Assembly: GCA_036262035.1 (NCBI GenBank)
Contig: DATAJS010000018.1
Span: 310,001 to 374,000, forward strand
Reading direction: 5' to 3'
From: Burkholderiales bacterium
Lineage (GTDB): Bacteria > Pseudomonadota > Gammaproteobacteria > Burkholderiales > SG8-41
DNA length: 64,000 nt
The position numbers were made by a program, and so were the translations under genes. Positions 8,782 to 17,795 of the stretch are shown piece by piece (positions within the stretch are counted from its first letter, which is position 1; each line of letters starts with the position of its first letter). The notes below the pieces were generated by a model that was not told the DNA's origin, ran no database searches, and saw nothing but the letters and a program-made list of their open reading frames with translations.

Positions 8782-10065
8782 ATGACGACCGAATTCACAG
8801 AAGCGCTGCGCACGCGCGCCGAAAGCGTGCTCGACCAATGCACCGCCTGCGGCGCGTGCTTCGACATCTGTCCGATGACCGGCCCGGCGGGCCTCGATGA
8901 CCAGAGCGGCGAGGCCGTCACGCGCGGCGTGCTCGACCTGCTGCGCGGCGAGCCGGGCGGCAAAGCGGCCGAGACGTGGGCGAAAGCCTGCTCGGGCAGC
9001 GGCACGTGCATCCCGAAATGTCCGCACGGCGTGAACCCGCGCTTCATGCTGACGCTCGCCCGGGTGGCGATCAACCGCCGCACCGACGCGCAGGCGCGCG
9101 AAGACAAAGGCCGCGCCGACTTCACCAAGATGGGCCGCGGCGTGCGCATCCTCTCGCACATCCAGCTCTCCGCCGAAGCCCTGGAGCGCGTGCATCCCCG
9201 CGCGCCGCAGCAGGGCACGCCGGACGTCGTCTTCTATACCGGCTGCAACGTGCTGAAGACGCCGCACATCGTGCTGCTCTGCCTCGATATCCTCGACGCG
9301 CTCGGCGTGTCGTATCGTGTGATGGGCGGCCCGGGCAACTGCTGCGGCGTCATCCAGTTCCGCACGGCCGACCTCGAGACCTCCGGCAAGATCGGCTACC
9401 GCACGGCCGACCGCTTCGCCGAGACCGGCGCTTCGAAAGTGGTGTCGTGGTGTCCGACCTGCCAGGTGCAACTCGGCGAGAACGTGCTGCCGGGACGCGA
9501 GAGCCGCTACGACTACGAAGGTTTCGTCGTGTTCCTCGCCGAGCACATCGACGAGCTGCGCCCGCACTTCAAACACCGCGTGGAAAAGCGCGTCGGCCTG
9601 CACGAGCATCCCGGCGTGGCCGGCATTTCGGAAGCCGCCGAGCGCGTGCTGCGCGCGATCCCCGGCCTCACCTTCGTCGAGCTCGAGCAGCCGCGCGTGG
9701 GCTATATGTGCAACACGCTGCCCGCGGCCTACAAGCGCGACCTGCACACGAGCCTGCTCGAGGCCGCTGCGGCCGCCGGCGTCGACACGCTGGCGGGCAT
9801 CTACCACGCGTGCCACCGCGACCTCTGCGCGCACGAGCGCGACTGGCCTTACGAGGTGGTGAACTTCCTCGAGCTCGTCGGCGAGGCGATGGGCATACGG
9901 CACGAGGACCACTTCAAACGCCTGAAGAAGCTCCAGGACGCGGAAGCCGTGCTTGCCGACGTGATGGACCTGGTGAAGACCCACGGCCTCGACGTCGAGG
10001 AAGTGCGCAGCGTGATCACGAAAGAGATGCTCGGAGAGCAGACGCTTCCGCTGAAAACGTCCTAG
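8782..10065 (+). CDS. Heterodisulfide-reductase-like Fe-S/CCG domain oxidoreductase
   Basis: A 427-residue cytoplasmic protein with an N-terminal ferredoxin-like pair of cluster motifs and two cysteine-rich CCG domains. Cluster 1 is complete (C20, C23, C26, C30, then Pro). Cluster 2 (C70, C76, C80) has Ser at the expected second Cys, residue 73, so it may hold a 3Fe-4S centre or none. CCG segments are GNCCGVIQF, SWCPTCQVQL, GYMCNTLPAAY and YHACHRDLC. The fold matches HdrD/GlpC-type electron-transfer subunits working with flavin dehydrogenases. No dehydrogenase partner is adjacent, so its electron donor is unknown. Confidence 0.85.
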   Translation: MTTEFTEALRTRAESVLDQCTACGACFDICPMTGPAGLDDQSGEAVTRGVLDLLRGEPGGKAAETWAKACSGSGTCIPKCPHGVNPRFMLTLARVAINRRTDAQAREDKGRADFTKMGRGVRILSHIQLSAEALERVHPRAPQQGTPDVVFYTGCNVLKTPHIVLLCLDILDALGVSYRVMGGPGNCCGVIQFRTADLETSGKIGYRTADRFAETGASKVVSWCPTCQVQLGENVLPGRESRYDYEGFVVFLAEHIDELRPHFKHRVEKRVGLHEHPGVAGISEAAERVLRAIPGLTFVELEQPRVGYMCNTLPAAYKRDLHTSLLEAAAAAGVDTLAGIYHACHRDLCAHERDWPYEVVNFLELVGEAMGIRHEDHFKRLKKLQDAEAVLADVMDLVKTHGLDVEEVRSVITKEMLGEQTLPLKTS

Positions 10066-10200
10066 GGTGCGCGCAAGCGCAGCTGCACATTTCCCTCCAA
10101 TCCCCGCGTATGCCATGTTTTGGGGCACGCCGCTTGCGAATCGGGCTGAAAAATCCATTTTCTGAAATCAAGGCGCTCGACCCGAAAGTGAACCGAACCC

Positions 10201-12291
10201 ATGCCTGAGGCCATCAGGGTCCTGCACCTCGAGGACAATCCCTCCGACGCCGCGCTGATCCAGGCCAAGCTGCGCGCCGATATCCGCTCGTGCGACATCG
10301 AGTGGGTGCAGGGGGAAGCCGATTTCGCGGCGGCGCTCGCGCGCTCCGATTTCGACCTGGTGCTGAGCGACTTCAACCTCACCGGCTACAACGGCATGGA
10401 GGCGCTCGAGCTCGCGCAGAGCGAGCGGCCCGAAGCGCCGGTGATCCTGCTCTCGGGCGAGCTGACCGAGGAGGAAGCGATCGCGTGCGTGAATCGCGGC
10501 GCGACCGATTACGTCTTCAAGGACCGGCTCGAGCGCCTCGTCCCGGCGGTGACGCGCGCGCTGCGCGAATCGGCCGAACGGCGCAGGCGCCTGCAGGCCG
10601 AAGCCGCGCTGCGCCTGAACGAGCGGCGGCTGCAGCTCGCGCTCGAAGCGAGCGAGACCGCGGTGTGGGAGCTCGACGTCGAATCCGGCGCGCTCCAGTT
10701 CTCGCGCGGGCCCGAGCCCTTGCTCGGCTTTTCCGCCGACGAGCTGCCTGCGACGATCGACGGCTGGACGAAGCTCGTGCACCCGCACGACTCGCACCAC
10801 GTCGCCGATGCGATCGCGCACGTGCTCTCGGGCGAGAGCCCGAAGCTGCGCATCGAGTACCGCATCCGCTCCAAGCAGGGCTCGTCGCGCTGGCTGCAGA
10901 CCGTGGGCGGCGTGGTGCAGTCGGCGGGCGGCAAGCCCGTGCGGATTTCGGGCACGCATCGGGACATCACCGATCTCAAGGATTACCAGGCCGAGCTCGA
11001 GTTCCGCGCCAATCACGACTGGCTCACCGGACTCGCCAACCGTAACGTGCTCGCCGACCGCATCGATCATTCGGTCGCGATCGCGGAGCGCTCGCGGCGC
11101 GGCTTCGGGCTGCTGTATCTCGACCTCGACGGATTCAAGGCGGTGAACGACACGCTCGGCCACGGCGCGGGCGATCAGCTCCTGCAGGCGGTCGTCGGCC
11201 GCCTGAAGAGCTGCGTGCGCGACTCGGACACCGTCGCGCGCCTCGGCGGCGACGAGTTCGCGGTCGTGCTGCACGACATCGCGCAGACCGCCGCCGCGGG
11301 CACGGTCGCGCACAAGGTGCTGCAGGAGGTGTCGAAGCCGTTCGAGATCGCGGGCCGCGAAGTGCGCGTGTCGGCGAGCATCGGCGTCGCGATCTATCCG
11401 ACCGACGGCACCAGTCGCGAAACCCTGCTCGCCAACGCCGACACCGCGATGTATCGCGCGAAGCAGAGCGGCCGCAACCAGGTGATCTTCTATACCGCTG
11501 AGCTCGGCGCCGACGCGCAGGCGCGGCTGGAGCTCGAATCCGACCTGCGCAAGGCGGTCCAGAACGACGAGCTCGAGCTGCACTACCAGCCGCGCGTGGA
11601 CTTCTCCACCGGCGCGATCACCGCGATCGAAGCGCTGGTGCGCTGGCGCAGGCCCGGCCACGGGCTCGTCACGCCCGCGCGCTTCCTGCCGATCGCCGAG
11701 GGCAACGGCCTCATCGTGCCGATCGGCGAATGGGTGCTGCGCACCGCGTGCGCGCAGATGAAGCGCTGGCGCGACGCGGGCCACACCGCCTCGCGCGTCG
11801 CGGTCAACCTCTCGGCGCGCCAGCTGAGGCAGCCCGATCTCGCGGAGAAGATATCCGCGATCCTCCGGGAGATCGGTCTAGAAAGCCGCTATCTCGAGCT
11901 CGAGATACCGGAGGAAGCGACCGACGACCCGGGCTCGCACAAGATGATCGAAGCGCTCACCGCGCTCGGCGTCGCGCACACCATCGACGATTTCGGGACG
12001 AGCTTCGCGTCGCTCGCGTACCTTAAGCGCTCGGCGGTCGACGTGCTCAAGATCGATCGCTCGTTCGTGCGCGGCCTGCCCGACAACGCCGACGACGCCG
12101 GCATCGTGCGCTCGATCATCGCGATCGGCCACAGCCTGGACATCGCGGTCGTCGCCGAAGGCGTGGAGACCGAAGGCCAGCGGCGCTTCCTCGAAGCCCA
12201 CGGCTGCGACGGGATGCAGGGCTACCTCCACTCCCGCCCGGGACCGGTGGAGGACATGGACATCGAGCGCCGCGTGCCGACGTCGACATAG
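10201..12291 (+). CDS. Response regulator with PAS, GGDEF and EAL domains
   Basis: A 696-residue bifunctional c-di-GMP signalling protein. Domain order: receiver (1-120, phospho-acceptor Asp57 in LSDFN), PAS (about 140-258), GGDEF (about 262-430, intact GGDEF at 349-353) and EAL (about 445-690, EAL at 477-479). Key EAL residues look intact: VNLSA, LELEIPEE, DDFGTS, KIDRSF, AEGVE and MQGY. It could therefore both make and break c-di-GMP. Phosphorylation by an unlinked kinase and PAS ligand input would set the balance. It stands alone, followed by the repeat-rich region. Confidence 0.92.
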   Translation: MPEAIRVLHLEDNPSDAALIQAKLRADIRSCDIEWVQGEADFAAALARSDFDLVLSDFNLTGYNGMEALELAQSERPEAPVILLSGELTEEEAIACVNRGATDYVFKDRLERLVPAVTRALRESAERRRRLQAEAALRLNERRLQLALEASETAVWELDVESGALQFSRGPEPLLGFSADELPATIDGWTKLVHPHDSHHVADAIAHVLSGESPKLRIEYRIRSKQGSSRWLQTVGGVVQSAGGKPVRISGTHRDITDLKDYQAELEFRANHDWLTGLANRNVLADRIDHSVAIAERSRRGFGLLYLDLDGFKAVNDTLGHGAGDQLLQAVVGRLKSCVRDSDTVARLGGDEFAVVLHDIAQTAAAGTVAHKVLQEVSKPFEIAGREVRVSASIGVAIYPTDGTSRETLLANADTAMYRAKQSGRNQVIFYTAELGADAQARLELESDLRKAVQNDELELHYQPRVDFSTGAITAIEALVRWRRPGHGLVTPARFLPIAEGNGLIVPIGEWVLRTACAQMKRWRDAGHTASRVAVNLSARQLRQPDLAEKISAILREIGLESRYLELEIPEEATDDPGSHKMIEALTALGVAHTIDDFGTSFASLAYLKRSAVDVLKIDRSFVRGLPDNADDAGIVRSIIAIGHSLDIAVVAEGVETEGQRRFLEAHGCDGMQGYLHSRPGPVEDMDIERRVPTST

Positions 12292-12369
12292 GCGCAAGGC
12301 GTCGCGATACGTCGCGTAGGGTGCGTTAAGGCGTCGCCGTAACGCACCGAGGCTCCTCGGCGCTATCCC

Positions 12370-12853
12370 GTCGTCCCGGACGCGTCCGCGAAGCGCACGC
12401 GATCCGGGACCCATCTTGACGTTCGACGCCGCGACCTTCGTCGTAGGGCGTGCAAACGCACCGCGCCTTACACCGTTCGTCCTCAGCGTAGCGCAGCGAA
12501 GTCGAAGGATGAACGGCGCACCCGCCGCCTTGATGCATAGCGTGCTCACCACAGGTTAGCGCCGAGTCGCGCACGGCCTTCCCGCCCGAATCGGCGTCGT
12601 TACTGCGCTGCCGCTGCGTAACGATTCGCGTGCTTGCGCGCGCGACCCTGCGCTGCTCGCCGAGGGCGGCGACTGCGCAACCGACGCGACGCAATGTCGC
12701 GTCATCCCGGACGCGTGCGCGATAGCGCCCGCGATCCGGGATCCATCTTGACGTTAAAGGGCTCGACAGTCCTCGTCGACAACCCCGCCCTCGTCTGCGC
12801 TGCTCGGGCGCCTCCACGGGCTCAAAGACCGCGCCCGACCCGGCGCGTGGGCT
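12370..12853. repeat. Left arm of a ~0.5 kb imperfect inverted repeat
   Basis: This stretch is repeated in reverse at 15263-15699. 12370-12435 matches the reverse complement of 15634-15699 base for base by eye. 12532-12853 matches 15263-15594 at roughly 90 per cent by eye. The part between (12436-12531) contains an extra CGTTCGTCCTCAGCG...GGATGAACG element that is also near 49938. No convincing gene lies here. Together the arms frame an AT-richer cargo of three genes. Confidence 0.85.
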
Positions 12854-13124
12854 GCGCGCGACGTGGACGCGCTCGTGGTATAGGCCAGAAGCGCAAGCTC
12901 GGGGCGACACGAGCTCGGCCAGTGCAGGCAGCCCCCCGCCGGACCTAATGTGCGGCGGGACATTCTCGCTGTCGTGGCGATGCCTGTCCTCGTGAGTAGA
13001 TTCGGGCCGCGACCAGAGCGCTCGAACTTGACCTTGCAAAGGCCGCGGCCGCAGCGCCTCGAAAATTTCCGACTACAATCGCTCGATCCCGCATTAATGA
13101 CAAGAACGTGGGGGAATTCCAGCC
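12854..13124. other. Non-coding stretch inside the left edge of the island
   Basis: No supported gene. The sequence continues repeat-like GC-rich DNA and then changes, from about 13070, to a less GC-rich character just before the first cargo gene. A promoter for the cargo would have to lie here, but I could not pick one with confidence. Confidence 0.4.
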
Positions 13125-13838
13125 ATGGCGACAACCAATGACCAGTTACTGGCGGAGTTTGAGGACTTACTTCGCACTACTCCGAATCCCGCAACCATCC
13201 GCCATTTCACAGATGCAGACTTAGATTGGCTTGGGAGACTTTCTGCCGCGGTTGAAGCATGGAATTCAAGTAAGGCAGCAGTGCTTGCAAAGCTACTCGA
13301 TACGTTGCACCAGCCAGGCGAAGCGCGCGCGGCTGCGGCGGCATACCGGCAGATCATGGCATTGCTGCGTCAAGCGCGGCATGACCTTCGAATGAAAACT
13401 GTGGGACCGCTGACAGTAGCAGTAGGCGAAGGCATGGTTTTCGATTACTTCGACGAATTACGCAAGACTGTTGAAGCAGCAAAAGAAGATGCTTTCTTTA
13501 TCGACCCATACTTAGATGCCGAGTTCGTGTCCAAGTATCTTCCACATATCACCCCCGGCACGGCGATTCGACTCCTCGCACGTGAAAAACTTTCGATGCT
13601 ACTCCCCGCGGTCGACGCCTTCGCAAAGCAATGCGCAGCAACCGTGGCCGTTCGTTCGGCTGCACAGTTCCATGATCGTTACGTGATAATCGATCGCGCT
13701 GCCTGTTATCAGTCAGGTGCGTCTTTCAAGGACGGCGCCAAGAAGGCGCCGACGACACTAACACAAATTACCGACGCGTTTACCGCCGTCTTGAAGACGT
13801 ACGAGGATATCTGGGCGTCTGCGAAAGTGGAGCGCTAG
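13125..13838 (+). CDS. Single-HKD phospholipase-D-like protein
   Basis: A 237-residue protein with a helical N-terminal half (about 1-100) and a C-terminal half like the phospholipase D nuclease fold. The active-site-like motif HDRYVIID (about residues 185-192), followed by the SGASFKDG turn, matches the H-x-(K/R)-x4-D form used by single-domain PLD nucleases and by several defence-associated proteins. One motif only means it would work as a dimer. Codon use is visibly less GC-rich than in neighbours. It is the first of three genes on the inverted-repeat-bounded island. Nuclease, phospholipase or binding roles are all possible. Confidence 0.75.
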   Translation: MATTNDQLLAEFEDLLRTTPNPATIRHFTDADLDWLGRLSAAVEAWNSSKAAVLAKLLDTLHQPGEARAAAAAYRQIMALLRQARHDLRMKTVGPLTVAVGEGMVFDYFDELRKTVEAAKEDAFFIDPYLDAEFVSKYLPHITPGTAIRLLAREKLSMLLPAVDAFAKQCAATVAVRSAAQFHDRYVIIDRAACYQSGASFKDGAKKAPTTLTQITDAFTAVLKTYEDIWASAKVER

Positions 13839-13869
13839 TCGAGCACTGTATGTTTCTTGGAGAGAGCCT

Positions 13870-14070
13870 ATGTCGGGGATTTTCCAAGTTGGCGACGTAG
13901 TTCAGCTCAAGTCAGGCGGTCGACAAATGACGGTTGAAGAAATTGGTGCTGATGGTTACGTCACGTGTGTGTATTTTGTCGGCGACCATTGTGAGCGCCA
14001 CGCCTTTCTTGAGGCGACGCTCAAGAAATACGTGTCAGTATCGCCAGTTGTGCGCACGCGGCGAGTTTGA
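13870..14070 (+). CDS. YodC/DUF2158 family small protein
   Basis: A 66-residue protein with the YodC (DUF2158) pattern: FQVGDVVQLKSGGRQMTVEE, then a CVYF segment in place of the usual C-x-WF, and a C-terminal FLEATLKKY. These are small SH3-like proteins of unknown function, frequent on islands and plasmids. It has a good ribosome-binding site (ggagagcct, seven bases before ATG) and sits 31 bases after the PLD-like gene, so the two probably form one transcript. Confidence 0.8.
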   Translation: MSGIFQVGDVVQLKSGGRQMTVEEIGADGYVTCVYFVGDHCERHAFLEATLKKYVSVSPVVRTRRV

Positions 14071-14400
14071 AGCCATCACCTCGTTTGGGGATATTTGCCG
14101 CGAGGGCTGTTCGCAAATGCCGCTTTGAAGCGGTCGTAGCGGCCCTGGAGTTCCGCTTCCGGGTCGCGTGCGGCGGCTGATCTTCGAAGATCGCCCGGAA
14201 GAATCCTCGCGCGGTTGAAGCGGTACGCGTGATGGGGTTAGATCCGTCGAACAACATAGTCGTTGCCGTCCAGTCGTCTGCAGAATGATTACCAAACCAG
14301 GACGGTCAACCGGATAAATGTAGGCAAATGTATGAGGCGATGTCTCGCGTTGCGCTCGGAGTTGAGAACGCAGTGGGTGCCCCCGAAGTATCACCCGCAG
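14071..14400. other. 330-base gap before the DUF2971 gene
   Basis: No convincing gene. The DUF2971 frame stays open upstream to a TTG at 14263 and has an ATG at 14332, so part of this gap could be coding. No repeat or clear hairpin was noticed. Confidence 0.4.
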
Positions 14401-15132
14401 ATGGGAAGTGCCGCGTTGCTACGGCCTCCGCGAGGAGGTTTCATTCGCCTGTATCACTTTACTACGGCGGACTACGCGATTCAGGCCATCAGCTTGCGTA
14501 GGTTGAAGGTAGCGAGGTTCTCCGACCTTAATGACCCTTTCGAACTCGAGGCGGTGAACTTTCGTGAAGCACGAACAAGGCGCATCGTGCGGGCCTTCAA
14601 GGATCAATATGGGGAGAGAACGGGACTACTTTCGTTCAGTGCCGATTGGACGAATCCTCTACTATGGAGTCACTACTCGGCGAAACATCAGGGAATTTGC
14701 CTCGGGTTCAATGTCATGGAAAGCGAGGTAGAGCACGTGCGCTACGAAGACGTACGTATTCGAGATGCCTTCAGAGATGGAGACCCAGGAAGTCTAAGCG
14801 AAGATTTGCAGCAGCAACTACTCTGCACGAAGTACAGCGGCTGGAGTTATGAGGATGAATGGAGACGTTTTATTCCGCTTGATGATACAACGAAGCAAGG
14901 ACGCTTTCAGTTCTTCGGCTTTGACGCAACGATCGAACTAGCGGAAGTTATATTGGGTACTCAGTGTTCGGCCGATGTGCTGCAAGTCGCAGAGCTCGCA
15001 ACTAAGCTACACCCTACCGTAGACGCCGTCCTGAGAGGGCGGCTCATGCATAAAGATTTCAAGATCGTCCCAGACGAATTTAATCCGGCTTGGTTTGCCC
15101 CTGAGTATCGCTCAGCTCTCGTCCCCAACTAA
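14401..15132 (+). CDS. DUF2971 family protein
   Basis: A 243-residue DUF2971 protein, with hallmark segments LYHFTTADYAIQAI near the N-terminus, FSDLNDPFE, LLSFSADWTNPLLWSHYSAKHQGICLGF and the C-terminal YSGWSYEDEWR. The start is uncertain: the ATG at 14401 puts the domain at residue 15; 14332 (ATG) and 14263 (TTG) are alternatives. The family function is unknown, and members are often found in defence-like and mobile gene clusters. Base composition is markedly more AT-rich than the surroundings, consistent with acquisition together with the PLD-like and YodC-like genes. Confidence 0.8.
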   Translation: MGSAALLRPPRGGFIRLYHFTTADYAIQAISLRRLKVARFSDLNDPFELEAVNFREARTRRIVRAFKDQYGERTGLLSFSADWTNPLLWSHYSAKHQGICLGFNVMESEVEHVRYEDVRIRDAFRDGDPGSLSEDLQQQLLCTKYSGWSYEDEWRRFIPLDDTTKQGRFQFFGFDATIELAEVILGTQCSADVLQVAELATKLHPTVDAVLRGRLMHKDFKIVPDEFNPAWFAPEYRSALVPN

Positions 15133-15262
15133 GCACATGGATGTCAGACGGTCCCTTTCGCCCTCATAATTCTGAGCGACTGCTTCGGGGTCGCTTTCTG
15201 CTGTTCGTCGACACGTTCGCAGCGCTTGCCACCCAGGGCGCCTTGTCGGGCAGTCGTGGCCA

Positions 15263-15699
15263 CAGCCCACGCGCCGGGTCGGGCGCGGTCTTTGAGCCCG
15301 TGGAGGCGCCCGAGCAGCGCAGACGAGGGCGGGGTTGTCGACGGGGACTGTCGAGCCCTTTAACGTCAAGATGGATCCCGGATCGCGCGCGCCACGGCGC
15401 ACGCGTCCGGGACGACGCGACACGCGTCGCGTCGGTTCCGCAGGAGTCGCCCTCGGCGAGCAGCGCAGGGTCGCGCACACGTGCACGCGAATCGCTACGC
15501 AGCGGCAGCGCAGTAGAGACGCCGATTCGGGCGAGAAGGCCGTGCGCGACTCGGCGCTACCCAGTGATGAGCACGCGATGCATCAAGGCGGCGGTGTAAG
15601 GCGGCCTGTTCGCACGTACCCTACGGAACGGATGTCGCGGCGTCGAACGTCAAGATGGGTCCCGGATCGCGTGCGCTTCGCGGACGCGTCCGGGACGAC
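15263..15699. repeat. Right arm of the ~0.5 kb inverted repeat
   Basis: Reverse-complement partner of 12370-12853 (15634-15699 pairs with 12370-12435; 15263-15594 with 12532-12853). Outside the arm, 15725-15765 carries the GTGCGTTA...CACCCTAC dispersed repeat that also occurs near 12316. No gene is supported between 15133 and 15761. Confidence 0.85.
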
Positions 15700-15761
15700 G
15701 TGATATGTGGTCTCGGAGCTTTGCGGTGCGTTACGTCGCTGCGCGACTAACACACCCTACG

Positions 15762-17639
15762 TCAGACGGCGACCTGAGTGCGTAGCTCGACGACTCTGTC
15801 CGGCGGCAGGCGCAGGTAATCCGCCACCGTCGGCGAGTTCTGGAGCATCCACGCGAAGAGCTTGCGCCGCAGGCCGAAGCCGCGCGGCTGGGTGACCGAT
15901 ACGAGCTCGCCCTTGCTCGTGAAGAACGAGGCGGTGTCGGCGTCGATGCGCAGGCCGCGCAGCCCCGCGAGCCGGATGATCATCGCGACGTCGGGATCCT
16001 CGCGGAAGCCGAACTGCGCGATCACGCGCCACTTGCTGTCGTCGAGGCGCTCGATGTCGAGCCGCTCGTCGTCGTCGATGTACGGCACGTTCGCGAACTC
16101 GATGCACACGAACACCGTCTTCTCGTGCACGACCATGTTGTGCTTCAGGTTGTGCAGGAATGCGCTGGGATAACCGGTGCGGCGCGAGCTGAAGAAGACG
16201 CCGGTGCGCGGCACCCGCACCGCCGCGGACAGGCCCACGCGGACGATGTCGGCGCGCGCCTCGGGCTGCACCGCGCGGCGCGCCTGGAGGAGCTCGACGC
16301 CTTTACGCCACGTCGTGAGCACCGTGAAGATCACGCTCGCGAGCGCGAGCGGGAACCAGCCGCCGTCGTCGATCTTGGTGCCGTTGGAGGTGAGGAAGGT
16401 CGCTTCGATCGAGAGGAACACGACGAGCGCGGCGAGGATGCCCCACTTCGTGCGGCCCTTGCGCGTGAACAGCACCACCGCGAGCAGGATCGAGCTGATG
16501 ATCATGTCGCCGTTGACCGCGATGCCGTACGCGCCGGCGAGCGCGCTCGACGAGCCGAAGCCGATGACCAGCGACACCACGCCGACGAGCATCAGGTAGT
16601 TCACCAGCGGCACGTAGATCTGGCCCTGCGCGGTGTCGGAGGTGTGCAGCACGCGTAAGCGAGGCAGGAAGTTGAGGCGAGACGCCTGCTGGGTCACCGA
16701 ATACGCCGCGGAGATCGTCGCCTGCGAAGCGATGATCGTCGCGCACGTCGCGAGCACGACCAGCGGCAGCAGCAGCGGCTCGGGCGCGAGCAGGTAGAAC
16801 GGGTTCTTGGCGGCCGCGGGCGTCCTCAGCACGAGCGCGCCCTGCCCGAAGTAGTTGAGGAGGAGCGACGGGAAGACGAGGCCGTACCACGCGATGCGGA
16901 TCGGTATCTTGCCGAAGTGCCCCATGTCGGCATACAGCGCTTCCGCGCCGGTCACGCACAGGAACACCGCCCCGAGCGCGAGCAGCGCGAGGCCCGGCCG
17001 ATGCGCGGCGAAATCGATCGCGTAGCGCGGATCGACGGCTTGCAGCACCTCGGGCGTCTTCAGCACGCTGGCGAGACCGAGCCCGGCGAGCGTGAGAAAC
17101 CACAGGATCATCACCGGCCCGAAGATGCGCCCGATGCGCGCGGTGCCGCGGCGCTGGACCATGAACAGCGACACCAGCAGCACGATCGCGATGGGGATCA
17201 CCCAGTGCTCGAATCGCGGCGTCGCGACCGACAGCCCTTCCACCGCCGACAGCACCGAGATCGCCGGAGTGATGATCGCGTCGCCGTAGAAAAGCGACGC
17301 CGCGGTCGCGCCCAGCATTACGACGGCGGCATGGAAGCGCCGGCGGCTGCCGGCGGCATCGAGGGCGAAGGTGAGCAGCGCCAGCACCCCGCCTTCGCCG
17401 CGATGGTCGAAGCGCAGCATGAACGTCACGTACTTGACCGCGACGACGAGCGTGATCGCCCACACCATCATCGACAGCACGGCATACACGTTGTGCGGGT
17501 TGACCGGCAGCGCGTGCGTGCCGCCGAACGCCTCCTTGAAGGCGTACAGCGGGCTCGTGCCGATGTCGCCGTAGACGACGCCGAGGGCCGCGAGCGTCAA
17601 CGCCGCGACAGCCTTCGGTCCGTGTGCCGAAACGCTCAA
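15762..17639 (-). CDS. kup: Kup family low-affinity potassium uptake protein
   Basis: A 625-residue inner-membrane K+ transporter of normal Kup length. The N-terminus LAALGVVYGDIGTSPLYAFKEAF is diagnostic. About twelve hydrophobic segments follow, to around residue 440. The cytoplasmic C-terminal domain (about 470-625) includes GVFFSSRRTGYPSAFLHNLKHN. Kup imports K+ with protons and is important at low external K+ or acid pH. It stands alone; its start is 113 bases from the palindrome at 17752-17781 that follows the eight-gene Bug/UGSC run. Confidence 0.95.
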   Translation of the reverse strand: MSVSAHGPKAVAALTLAALGVVYGDIGTSPLYAFKEAFGGTHALPVNPHNVYAVLSMMVWAITLVVAVKYVTFMLRFDHRGEGGVLALLTFALDAAGSRRRFHAAVVMLGATAASLFYGDAIITPAISVLSAVEGLSVATPRFEHWVIPIAIVLLVSLFMVQRRGTARIGRIFGPVMILWFLTLAGLGLASVLKTPEVLQAVDPRYAIDFAAHRPGLALLALGAVFLCVTGAEALYADMGHFGKIPIRIAWYGLVFPSLLLNYFGQGALVLRTPAAAKNPFYLLAPEPLLLPLVVLATCATIIASQATISAAYSVTQQASRLNFLPRLRVLHTSDTAQGQIYVPLVNYLMLVGVVSLVIGFGSSSALAGAYGIAVNGDMIISSILLAVVLFTRKGRTKWGILAALVVFLSIEATFLTSNGTKIDDGGWFPLALASVIFTVLTTWRKGVELLQARRAVQPEARADIVRVGLSAAVRVPRTGVFFSSRRTGYPSAFLHNLKHNMVVHEKTVFVCIEFANVPYIDDDERLDIERLDDSKWRVIAQFGFREDPDVAMIIRLAGLRGLRIDADTASFFTSKGELVSVTQPRGFGLRRKLFAWMLQNSPTVADYLRLPPDRVVELRTQVAV

Positions 17640-17751
17640 GACTGCTGAACTCCGTTATCGCGCAAGCGCCGGATGATACCTCGCTTGACGTGCGGAGTAG
17701 GCAAGCAGCGGGCCGTAGGCCTGCGGCCTGCGGCCAAGGCCCGGTGAACGC

Positions 17752-17781
17752 CAAGGCGGGAAACCAAGGTTTCCCGCCTTG
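17752..17781. terminator. Perfect 14-bp hairpin after the Bug/UGSC operon
   Basis: CAAGGCGGGAAACC-AA-GGTTTCCCGCCTTG is a perfect 14-bp stem, 14 bases beyond the stop of the last gene of the run. On the minus-strand transcript no U-run follows, so it is either a mobile palindrome or a weak or Rho-assisted terminator. Confidence 0.45.
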
Positions 17782-17795
17782 ACCTCCCTTCCTTT

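Noticed and set aside
12326-13039. Minus-strand frame of 237 codons in the left inverted repeat
   Set aside because: It is made of repeat sequence, has a low-complexity basic composition and no relative frame is kept as a gene in the right arm.
15141-15703. Plus-strand frames in the right inverted repeat
   Set aside because: These are translations of the dispersed repeats with no conserved-looking protein.
17752-17781. Strong intrinsic terminator for the Bug/UGSC operon
   Set aside because: No U-run follows on the minus strand; kept only as a possible or Rho-assisted end.
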